A model generated the notes under the pieces. That model saw only the letters and a program-made list of their open reading frames with translations. It had not been told where the DNA came from and did not search any database. Both the position numbers and the translations under genes were made by a program. Shown in pieces: positions 1-5,605 of a stretch of DNA of 6,595 bases. This DNA is from Alphaproteobacteria bacterium (lineage in GTDB: Bacteria > Pseudomonadota > Alphaproteobacteria > RF32 > CAG-239). The DNA lies in contig JAGCRL010000188.1 of the NCBI GenBank assembly GCA_017964705.1, forward strand, positions 1-6,595, in the 5' to 3' direction. How positions within the stretch are numbered: position 1 is the first letter of the stretch; every line of letters starts with the position of its first letter.

Positions 1-1266
1 CATGAGCTTTATGCCGTATATCATAAATTAAAAAATGAAGATGGTAAAGTTGTTTTGCAGGACATTCGTTCTAAGGTGGCAAATGCCGCTGGAAAAGGGA
101 CTTTTTTTGTTGATTCTTTGCAAGACTTCTTAAAAACCATTCAAGCAGCTGAAGGTGAATTTAAGGCGGTGCGTTTTATTAAAGGATTTGAAAGCAATCT
201 GACATTTTTTGCGACAAACACCATCCCCGATGACATTCAGGCCGGTGCAAAAAAGTTGCAATTAACACCGGAACTTGATCCGTATAATCCGGATACATTG
301 GATATTTTACTTAAACGCGCATCAAACATAGGCATCAATGATGAAAATATTGTTACTTTAGTCGGCAGAGGGACATTTAAGGCTGTCGGAGATGATAATT
401 TAACATCTAATGCGGCTAATCGTGTCGGTAATGATTTAGGTTATGTCTATCCTCCGGAAATTCCCCAACAAACTAATCAAATCTGTGATAAATTATCACA
501 TTTAATGGCTCTTTCCGGTAAAGTCGGATTTGACGGAGCCGACTTACTGATTGATAAAGATGGTAAAGTCTGGATTAATGAAATCAACGACCGTCTGCAA
601 GGACCGACTTCGCAAATGTCCAAAGATGCCGAAAGAAACGGCGCACCATCAATTTCAAAAATTAACCTGATTGCAAGTTATGCCGATTTTAACAGTGGCG
701 AAGTCAGGCAATATTTTCAAAATTTGAAGAAATATGCGGAGGAAATCAACGACTTTTATACAACAAAAAGCGGAGAATTTTATCTCAAGGTTAATTCCAC
801 TCATCCTTCAAATGAAACAGCTGTTTTTCAACATAACATACTACCGGGATTTTATGATATTAAAAAGCAAGACGGCAAATGGTATTTTGATTTTTCATCC
901 CACCGCAACTTAAACTCGGACACCAATTATCAAACAGATACCCAAAAAGATTATGTAACAATAAAAATAGACGGCGGGGATTGGCATACCGGCGATACGG
1001 TCAAAGGAGGTTCACAACTGTTTCGTCTGACCGGCGTTGCCACAAAAGGCAGAGAACCTTTCACAGTGCAACAAGGTAAAACGGTATTAAGTGATGAATG
1101 GCAAAATATCGTTACGGCAACTTATGACTATCTGTTCGGCAAAGGCTATATGGAACGCAATCCGTTACGTCAGAAGAGAAGGAAAACGGCCAAAATACGG
1201 AATATTGAGCCATCTAACGATATATTAACCAACGCGGTTGTATCTAATTTAACAAAAACAAAATAG
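1..1266 (+). CDS. ATP-grasp carboxylate-amine ligase, 5'-truncated by the window edge
   Basis: The reading frame is open from base 1 to the TAG at 1264-1266, giving 421 visible residues, so the true start lies upstream. ATP-grasp enzymes activate a carboxylate as acyl phosphate and join it to an amine or thiol. Seen here: a glycine-rich ATP-binding loop ending GKGTFF (about bases 91-108), a VRFIKGFESNLTFF strand typical of the grasp domain, and the metal-binding end of the fold, GFDGADLLIDKDGK followed by NEINDRLQG (about bases 526-609), with the expected Glu and Asn as Mg ligands and a following Arg. After the catalytic core comes a tail of about 200 residues, including a GGDWHTGDTVKGGSQLF stretch that may be a small beta domain, and a basic end. 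The substrate cannot be read from the sequence. It is probably co-transcribed with the deacylase-like gene 9 bases downstream. Family confidence is high; the specific reaction is unknown. Confidence 0.88.
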   Translation, partial: HELYAVYHKLKNEDGKVVLQDIRSKVANAAGKGTFFVDSLQDFLKTIQAAEGEFKAVRFIKGFESNLTFFATNTIPDDIQAGAKKLQLTPELDPYNPDTLDILLKRASNIGINDENIVTLVGRGTFKAVGDDNLTSNAANRVGNDLGYVYPPEIPQQTNQICDKLSHLMALSGKVGFDGADLLIDKDGKVWINEINDRLQGPTSQMSKDAERNGAPSISKINLIASYADFNSGEVRQYFQNLKKYAEEINDFYTTKSGEFYLKVNSTHPSNETAVFQHNILPGFYDIKKQDGKWYFDFSSHRNLNSDTNYQTDTQKDYVTIKIDGGDWHTGDTVKGGSQLFRLTGVATKGREPFTVQQGKTVLSDEWQNIVTATYDYLFGKGYMERNPLRQKRRKTAKIRNIEPSNDILTNAVVSNLTKTK

Positions 1267-1275
1267 GAGCAAATC

Positions 1276-2202
1276 ATGCGGATTTATAAAGAAAACATCA
1301 ATATCGGTCAAACCCCGATGGGAAATGAGTTAAGTGTTCTCAAATATACCATAGACAGTGGTAATTCTGGTAAAACAATTTATATTCAAAGTGGTACACA
1401 TGGCGGAGAAATTACTCAATGGGTTTTACATGAATTATTCAGCTATCTCCAAAACAACTTAAAACGAGGAAAAGTAATTTTAGTGCCTAATGCCAATCCT
1501 GTATCTTGGTTACAGCGGAATTATTTTTCCACCAACGGCAAATTTGATATGTACATGGGAAAAGATTGGAACCGTAATTTTCCGGGAAATGAGCAAGGTT
1601 CGCTCGGAGAACGTATAGCCTCTGTATTATTTGCACAAGCCCGTCAGGCTGATTTTGTTTTAGATTTACACACGTCACGTCTGAGCTTGCCTTTTTCAAT
1701 CCACTTTAACAAAGAAATGCGGAAATATGCCGAAGTTTTTGGTCTTGAATATAATCAATTTATTGATACAACAATAAAAACATCTTATAAAGATACCATA
1801 AATGCTTCTTTATTTGCAGTCGATGTACCGAGTTTGTGCATAGAGTGCGGCAGTCATGATGCTTATGAACCGGAAAATATCAATCTTGCGCTTGATGGTA
1901 TAAAACGGATTTTGCAACACTTTAACCAGATTGAAGATATTTCTGTTGCACAGATTTGTAAAAAGCAAATTTTCTATGATAAAACCATAACATATTATGC
2001 CCAAACCGGAGCACTGCTTCGTTTCAAGAAAAATTTGGGAGATATAGTGCATATCGGTGATGAACTGTATGAAATATATGACAACAATGATTTGGGTAAA
2101 AAGAAACTTGGTTTTGCAAAACATAATGGCATATTATTTAAAATCTCTCCTACCCATATCTACTGGAGTGGCGATGAGATTCTGCAACTGATAAACACTT
2201 AA
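1276..2202 (+). CDS. Succinylglutamate desuccinylase/aspartoacylase-family zinc hydrolase (M14-like)
   Basis: This 308-residue protein has the family's zinc-site plan. HGGE (His42, Glu45) follows a beta strand IYIQSGT; VPNANP leads to DWNRNFPG (residues 97-104, substrate-binding Asn/Arg); DLH supplies the third zinc ligand (His132); and CIECG carries the likely catalytic Glu190. The last 70 residues (about 235-305: GALLRF, LGDIVHIGDELYEI) look like the small beta-barrel that closes these enzymes. Known members remove an acyl group from N-acylated amino acids or cleave amide/peptide bonds. The ATG is set by AGGAG at 1265-1269, which overlaps the stop of the ligase gene and lies 6 bases from the start. 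Pairing with an ATP-grasp ligase suggests it trims, recycles or deprotects the ligase product, or processes its substrate (inference). It is not AstE or AspA proper by context: no arginine-catabolism genes are visible. No motif residue is missing. Confidence 0.9.
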   Translation: MRIYKENINIGQTPMGNELSVLKYTIDSGNSGKTIYIQSGTHGGEITQWVLHELFSYLQNNLKRGKVILVPNANPVSWLQRNYFSTNGKFDMYMGKDWNRNFPGNEQGSLGERIASVLFAQARQADFVLDLHTSRLSLPFSIHFNKEMRKYAEVFGLEYNQFIDTTIKTSYKDTINASLFAVDVPSLCIECGSHDAYEPENINLALDGIKRILQHFNQIEDISVAQICKKQIFYDKTITYYAQTGALLRFKKNLGDIVHIGDELYEIYDNNDLGKKKLGFAKHNGILFKISPTHIYWSGDEILQLINT

Positions 2203-2249
2203 CCGGTTTGTTTTAAGTTAATCCTGTATGGTATAGCCAGCCAGAGTTC

Positions 2250-2281
2250 AAAAATCGTCAGAGATGGCGATTTTTTCTTTT
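2250..2281 (+). terminator. Intrinsic terminator after the ligase/hydrolase pair, possibly bidirectional
   Basis: The arms AAAAATCGTC (2250-2259) and GGCGATTTTT (2266-2275) form a 10-bp stem with one G-U pair around a 6-base loop, followed by T-rich sequence TCTTTT. It lies 48 bases after the hydrolase stop. The A tract on the 5' side gives a T5 run on the opposite strand, so it could also stop the convergent minus-strand operon that ends at 2430. In the remaining bases up to 2429 I see only AT-rich sequence and no gene. Confidence 0.75.
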
Positions 2282-2400
2282 ATATACAAGCATTTAATCT
2301 GGTTAGAGTGTTTAGCACAAAATATGCTCTACCCCAAATAATCTTCGAACTTTTTGTAATAAGAAAGTAACAAAATCAAAACATTAAGATGTTTTATAAT

Positions 2401-2436
2401 AAAAAAAAGACATAGGGAAATAATTACTATTATTTC
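2401..2436 (-). terminator. Weak candidate terminator of the minus-strand operon
   Basis: GAAATAAT (2417-2424) and ATTATTTC (2429-2436) form an 8-bp inverted repeat around TACT. It spans the TAA stop of the decarboxylase gene. Read on the minus strand, it is followed after 8 bases by a run of eight T (2408-2401). The stem has a single G-C pair and the T tract is not adjacent, so this is a poor intrinsic terminator. The stronger hairpin at 2250-2276 may do the job instead. Confidence 0.3.
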
Positions 2437-3638
2437 GGAAAAAATACCGAGTGCAACAAATTTACATCTTTCGGACTTCTAGTGATTTTTATTCTTCCCG
2501 ATTTATAAATGTAGCAAATCACAAACGGAGCATATCCCCAAAATGTGGAATAAACATCAGTATAAGCTCCAACGCCGCCGATTATTATATCATCGCCGAT
2601 TTGTATCGGTTGATTGACATATGTATCTTCAACAATATTATTGACACTGCTGGTAATACCATCCGTAATTCCGATATTTTCGCCTCTGCTGTCTGAAAGC
2701 GGGTGTAAAAGTTCATAACGTGCGTTTTGATTCGGAATAAGAACATTAGTACCGATATCCGTAATCAGCCATTTTTTTGTTTTCACCTTTTTAATATCAA
2801 TCACTTTACCCAATACATATCCGGTGGAAGCGGATAAAAAACGCCCTGGTTCCATCACCAATTTTTGATGCGAGAACAGATTTGCGAATTCATTTGCCAC
2901 GGAGTTAAATAAATTTTTCAGCTTATCTTTGCTGTTTGCGGAATAAACCTCGATGCCACCACCCAAATCAATTCTTTGCGGCATAATATTATATTTCTGT
3001 TTTATGTCGGTCAAATGCTTCCTCAAAATTTTCATTACCTCAACATAAGGTTCGGAACATAATTCGTTGATTGCAAAATGCATATGAACAATATCCCATT
3101 TTGCACGTTTTTCATTTTGAATGAGTGAAATAAACTCTTTATAAACCTCTGAATCAGTATAATTTCCCAGCTTATTTTCCTTACCTGAATAGGGCGTGGC
3201 AACATGCAAACCACTCAAATCAAAACGCAACCTTATTCCCAGTTGACAGCTTGCTTGCGAGTGTGTAGCTATATATTTTTTGACAATGTCTAAATCACGC
3301 ATTGTGTCAACAATAAGCGTTGTATTCTTTTGCTTTAGAGCCTTTATCAAAAATTGTTCCGAACGCCCCAAACCATTGAGAATAATTTTTTTGAATTTTG
3401 CCCTTTGCGCCAAATCAAATTCAAGTTCCGACATAACTTCCGCTCCCAAATTACGCCGAGCAAAATAACGCAATAAATTGAGGTTATAACAACTCTTAAC
3501 CGCAAAATAAATATCGGAATTTTTTAAATATTCTGATATCAGAGCAACTACTTTTTCCGCCTCATTCTCATCATAGAACATAACCGGTGTTTTTAAGTTA
3601 TGGGCGATAAGAAAATTTTTTAAGGCCGAAATATTCAT
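2430..3638 (-). CDS. Fold-III PLP-dependent amino acid decarboxylase (Orn/DAP/Arg decarboxylase family 2), atypical
   Basis: This 402-residue protein has an alanine-racemase-like barrel followed by a C-terminal beta domain. Seen: FAVKS with the PLP Schiff-base lysine (Lys48), VHMHF (His185/His187, where LysA-type enzymes have H-x-H-IGS), DLGGG (224-228) and EPGR (263-266) for PLP phosphate binding, and GVGAYT (355-360) near the C-terminus, where the family has the conserved GAY. The length fits diaminopimelate and related decarboxylases. The C-terminal motif that normally carries an active-site Cys from the partner subunit (G-P-x-C-x-S-x-D) reads here as residues 327-334 GITSSVNN: Cys is Ser330 and Asp is Asn334. 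IGSQ is also altered to FAIN. The substrate is therefore probably not meso-diaminopimelate; another amino acid or a conjugate is likely (inference). It is the last gene of the operon, with its ATG inside the TGA of the preceding gene (ATGA) and GAGG 7 bases upstream. Confidence 0.87.
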   Translation of the reverse strand: MNISALKNFLIAHNLKTPVMFYDENEAEKVVALISEYLKNSDIYFAVKSCYNLNLLRYFARRNLGAEVMSELEFDLAQRAKFKKIILNGLGRSEQFLIKALKQKNTTLIVDTMRDLDIVKKYIATHSQASCQLGIRLRFDLSGLHVATPYSGKENKLGNYTDSEVYKEFISLIQNEKRAKWDIVHMHFAINELCSEPYVEVMKILRKHLTDIKQKYNIMPQRIDLGGGIEVYSANSKDKLKNLFNSVANEFANLFSHQKLVMEPGRFLSASTGYVLGKVIDIKKVKTKKWLITDIGTNVLIPNQNARYELLHPLSDSRGENIGITDGITSSVNNIVEDTYVNQPIQIGDDIIIGGVGAYTDVYSTFWGYAPFVICYIYKSGRIKITRSPKDVNLLHSVFFPK

Positions 3639-4153
3639 TTAAAATCCTCACTTGTTTTTGAAATTTGTGCCCCGTGGCTGTGTTGATATTTGCCTTTATA
3701 TAATACGATTTCTCCCTTGGGAACCCAAAAACTCACTTGAGCAATTTTCATATGCGGATATACAATAACCGGTAAGGTAGAATATAATTGCAAAGTTAAA
3801 TTGCCCACCGAACCAATATCTATTAAATCGGCCGTAATATGCACAAACAATCCCGAACGAGCGGTTCCGGATTTTGCATGCAATATCGGCACAAAACGTT
3901 CGCTTCCGATTTCTTCTACAGTGCTACCCAAAAAGAATTCGTTTTTCTTAATCAGAAAGCCGTCCTGAGGAATATCGATAATTTCAAAATTTGGCTTCTT
4001 TTTGGGGTCCAATACCTCATCGGTATATCGTATCAGTTTATTAGCCAAACAAACGTCATAAGAGTTGGTTGTGACCTGTTCTTCATTAAACGGCGAAATG
4101 GTAATGTTGCCGTTTAAGGTCTCTTTGATTATTTCATTACCGCTCAAAATCAT
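3635..4153 (-). CDS. dCTP deaminase/dUTPase-fold protein, catalytic Glu replaced by Gln
   Basis: This 172-residue protein has the length and plan of trimeric dCTP deaminases. Matches: MILSGNEII start, TNSYDVCLAN (29-38), the core KSGTARSGLFVHITADLID (94-112), PHMKIAQVSFW (133-143) and a C-terminal GKYQHSHGAQIS (154-165) that resembles the nucleotide-closing tail. Compared with E. coli Dcd from memory, Ser111 (Ser95), Arg115 (Arg99), His121 (His105), Thr123-Ala124 and Asp128 (Asp112) are present. Arg110 has become Lys94, and the catalytic Glu138 has become Gln122 (codon 3788-3790). Canonical deamination by this chain alone is therefore doubtful. It overlaps its neighbours by 4 bases on each side (ATGA), has AAAGG upstream, and sits directly downstream of a paralogue. 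Possible roles are nucleotide binding, one subunit of a mixed trimer, or a changed reaction. The fold assignment is firm; the activity is unknown. Confidence 0.82.
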   Translation of the reverse strand: MILSGNEIIKETLNGNITISPFNEEQVTTNSYDVCLANKLIRYTDEVLDPKKKPNFEIIDIPQDGFLIKKNEFFLGSTVEEIGSERFVPILHAKSGTARSGLFVHITADLIDIGSVGNLTLQLYSTLPVIVYPHMKIAQVSFWVPKGEIVLYKGKYQHSHGAQISKTSEDFK

Positions 4154-4656
4154 AGCTTTTCAACCTTTAACTGCTGTGTTGGGAGATTATATTTGGCATA
4201 AGTAAAAGCATGTTCATATATTTCTCCGTAATTATCCCAAAACGTTACCTGTCCTATAATCATTCCTGCATACAACCTGATAGGTTTTGCGGCAACAAGT
4301 TCTAATGTCCATTGATGGAAAGATTTTGTATGCCCCAAATTTGCCGAAACCTGCAAAAACAGTCCTAAACGCCCCATAGAACTACGGCCTATTAAAGACA
4401 TGGCATATTTTTTGCTACCAATAATTTCTTTGGTGTGTCCCAAGTATAACACATGGGGCTTGAGAACATAACCTTCGGGTGGAATTATTATATCTTCAAA
4501 AACCGGCTTACCATCTTGCATCTTTTGAAAAACTTTAAGTATACTCCCTAAACAATAATTATAACTATTGGGATTAACCTGATTCTCGTAAAAAGGTACC
4601 AGTGATATGTTACCTTTTCTTTGTTCAGAAATTATTGCTTTTCCGGTCAGAATCAT
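4150..4656 (-). CDS. dCTP deaminase/dUTPase-fold protein, diverged paralogue that keeps the catalytic Glu
   Basis: This 168-residue protein is clearly related to the next gene: both begin MIL(S/T)G..II, followed by NGNI/KGNI, PF and (N)SY..CL. The Dcd signature GRSSMGRLGLF (90-100) is intact, and WTLEL supplies the presumed catalytic Glu119 (codon 4300-4302), followed by YAGMIIGQVTFW (129-140). Other parts of the site are changed: VHVTA reads as LQVSA (101-105), and the I-D-P-G segment reads as GHTK (108-111), so the family Asp (Asp128 in E. coli Dcd) is His109. The tail KYNLPTQQ (155-162) only loosely resembles the usual closing segment. Its start codon overlaps the methyltransferase stop by one base (TGATG), and its ribosome site is weak, so translation is probably coupled. 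It could be an inactive partner, one half of a heteromeric enzyme, or an enzyme acting on a modified nucleotide; these cannot be separated by reading. Confidence 0.8.
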   Translation of the reverse strand: MILTGKAIISEQRKGNISLVPFYENQVNPNSYNYCLGSILKVFQKMQDGKPVFEDIIIPPEGYVLKPHVLYLGHTKEIIGSKKYAMSLIGRSSMGRLGLFLQVSANLGHTKSFHQWTLELVAAKPIRLYAGMIIGQVTFWDNYGEIYEHAFTYAKYNLPTQQLKVEKL

Positions 4657-5462
4657 CAGAACAGTTCCACAAAACGCTTAGGATAAACACTTTGACGATA
4701 TCTCAAAACCAAAACGCCATAAGATTGATACGGACGCAATTTATTGGACATTTCTTTGATTTTATACAGCCGATCAAACATTGCCTGTTTCAATGCCGTA
4801 TCTGTAATGTTTCTGATTTTGCAGGCCCGATCGATTGTGCATCTACAATAATATTGCAACTCATCTTCCGTTTCCAGACACAACTCATTTCTGTCCTCGT
4901 AAATAATTTCCAGCTTGTTAAACATGGACATAATATCCTTATATCCTAACGTAGTGGGAGATATACCGAATACCGTCTTAAATTCTTCAATTAGCTCATA
5001 TGGAATTGGTTGTTTAATATAAAACGGAGAAGCCAATAAATATCCACCATCTTCAATAAATTCCACTGTCTTCTTGATAGCTTCCTGCGGATTGGCAAAA
5101 AATTGATAGCCAGCACCGATGATAACATGCGAAAATTTTTCATCTAACTTGAGTTTAGTGCCATCAGCAACAAAATAATCTATTTGTGCGTTCGGCGCAT
5201 AGTGTTGCAAATTATAATTTGCCATTTCTATTGCCTGCGACGATAAATCGAACGCTTTGCCAGAGCATCCGGTAAGAACGGCAAGTTCTCGAGATTGAAA
5301 ACCTGTTGTGCAAGCAAATTGCAAAATTCTTGAATTTGCGTTCATATGCGAAAAAGTTGCCCACTTCGACAGAGTAACATACGATCCCGGTAAAACATTC
5401 CATTGATTGATATATCCGACAAAATCAGGATACGACATTTCATTCAATTGCCTAATATCCAT
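4656..5462 (-). CDS. Class I SAM-dependent methyltransferase
   Basis: This 268-residue protein is the first gene of the four-gene operon. The Rossmann-type SAM site is visible: motif I ILQFACTTGF (46-55), a variant of the usual vLdlGcGtG with Ala and Thr at two glycine positions; the ribose-binding acidic residue in KAFDLS (Asp72); VADGTKL (98-104), the motif III region contacting adenine; then SHVIIGAG (111-118) and the GGYLLASPFY strand (139-148). The C-terminal third (from about 185), with the cluster CLETEDELQYYCRC, is probably substrate-specific and I do not recognise it. The ATG at 5462 is chosen because AGGAG lies exactly 5 bases upstream; an in-frame ATG at 5507 would add 15 residues but falls at about the predicted transcription start. 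The acceptor is unknown. Coupling to the Dcd-like genes suggests a nucleotide-derived or amino acid-derived small molecule rather than DNA or RNA (inference). Confidence 0.85.
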   Translation of the reverse strand: MDIRQLNEMSYPDFVGYINQWNVLPGSYVTLSKWATFSHMNANSRILQFACTTGFQSRELAVLTGCSGKAFDLSSQAIEMANYNLQHYAPNAQIDYFVADGTKLKLDEKFSHVIIGAGYQFFANPQEAIKKTVEFIEDGGYLLASPFYIKQPIPYELIEEFKTVFGISPTTLGYKDIMSMFNKLEIIYEDRNELCLETEDELQYYCRCTIDRACKIRNITDTALKQAMFDRLYKIKEMSNKLRPYQSYGVLVLRYRQSVYPKRFVELF

Positions 5463-5467
5463 TTTTT

Positions 5468-5472
5468 CTCCT
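5468..5472 (-). promoter_or_regulatory. Ribosome binding site that fixes the methyltransferase start
   Basis: AGGAG on the minus strand is followed by five A bases and then ATG at 5462-5460. It is the best Shine-Dalgarno match in the leader. It supports the shorter protein over the in-frame ATG at 5507, which has no comparable site. Confidence 0.8.
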
Positions 5473-5509
5473 AGCAAAAAAGCAAATTTACAACATTTCT
5501 TTATCACGT

Positions 5510-5538
5510 CTTATATCATTCGTTATCGCAATTTTCAA
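5510..5538 (-). promoter_or_regulatory. Sigma70-type promoter of the minus-strand operon
   Basis: On the minus strand TTGAAA (5538-5533) and TATAAG (5515-5510) are separated by exactly 17 bases; each hexamer matches consensus at 5 of 6 positions. Transcription would begin at about 5503, leaving a leader of about 40 bases before the methyltransferase ATG. The -35 hexamer overlaps the left arm of an 18-base palindrome, so the promoter may be repressible. Confidence 0.75.
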
Positions 5539-5552
5539 GAATTTTTTCTTGA
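5535..5552. promoter_or_regulatory. Palindrome between divergent promoters, candidate operator
   Basis: TCAAGAA and TTCTTGA are perfect 7-base inverted arms around TTTT. The left arm overlaps the -35 of the minus-strand operon, and the right arm overlaps the candidate -35 (TTGATT) of the plus-strand phosphoribosyltransferase gene. One dimeric regulator bound here could control both units. It is AT-rich and short, so chance is possible; no regulator gene is visible in the window. Confidence 0.45.
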
Positions 5553-5575
5553 TTTATTTAATTATCTGTGATAGT
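5549..5575 (+). promoter_or_regulatory. Candidate promoter of the phosphoribosyltransferase-like gene
   Basis: TTGATT (5549-5554) lies 15 bases before GATAGT (5570-5575), which has a TG one base upstream (extended -10, TGTGATAGT). Each hexamer matches consensus at 4 of 6 positions and the spacing is short, so this is a weak call. It would give a leader of about 25 bases to the ATG at 5606. Confidence 0.35.
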
Positions 5576-5605
5576 TTGTTTTGTAATGTGTTTTGGGGAT
5601 AAAAT

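Noticed and set aside
55..1266. TTG at 55 as the start of the ATP-grasp gene
   Set aside because: The frame is open without a stop to base 1, the residues before it read as continuing protein, and the ATP-grasp N-terminal domain would be missing. The gene is cut by the window edge.
2298..2334. tRNA-like stretch (TGGTTAGAG ... CTCTACC) in the convergent intergenic region
   Set aside because: It resembles a tRNA D-arm and can form a short imperfect stem, but no acceptor stem, anticodon arm or TTC arm can be assembled around it.
2430..3638. Housekeeping diaminopimelate decarboxylase (lysA)
   Set aside because: The C-terminal Cys motif is missing and the H-x-H-IGS motif is altered. The gene is also the last in an operon with a methyltransferase and Dcd-like genes, with no lysine-pathway neighbours.
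3635..4656. Antiphage dCTP-depletion defence system
   Set aside because: The described antiphage dCTP deaminases belong, as far as I know, to the zinc-dependent cytidine-deaminase fold. These proteins have the dUTPase-like Dcd fold, are degenerate at the active site, and lie among biosynthetic enzymes with no other defence genes.
4602..4949. 115-codon plus-strand open frame inside the methyltransferase and Dcd-like genes
   Set aside because: It is antisense to two genes with clear family motifs, has no convincing ribosome site, and its composition is that of a shadow frame. The same applies to the other antisense frames within the hydrolase, decarboxylase and downstream Dcd-like genes.
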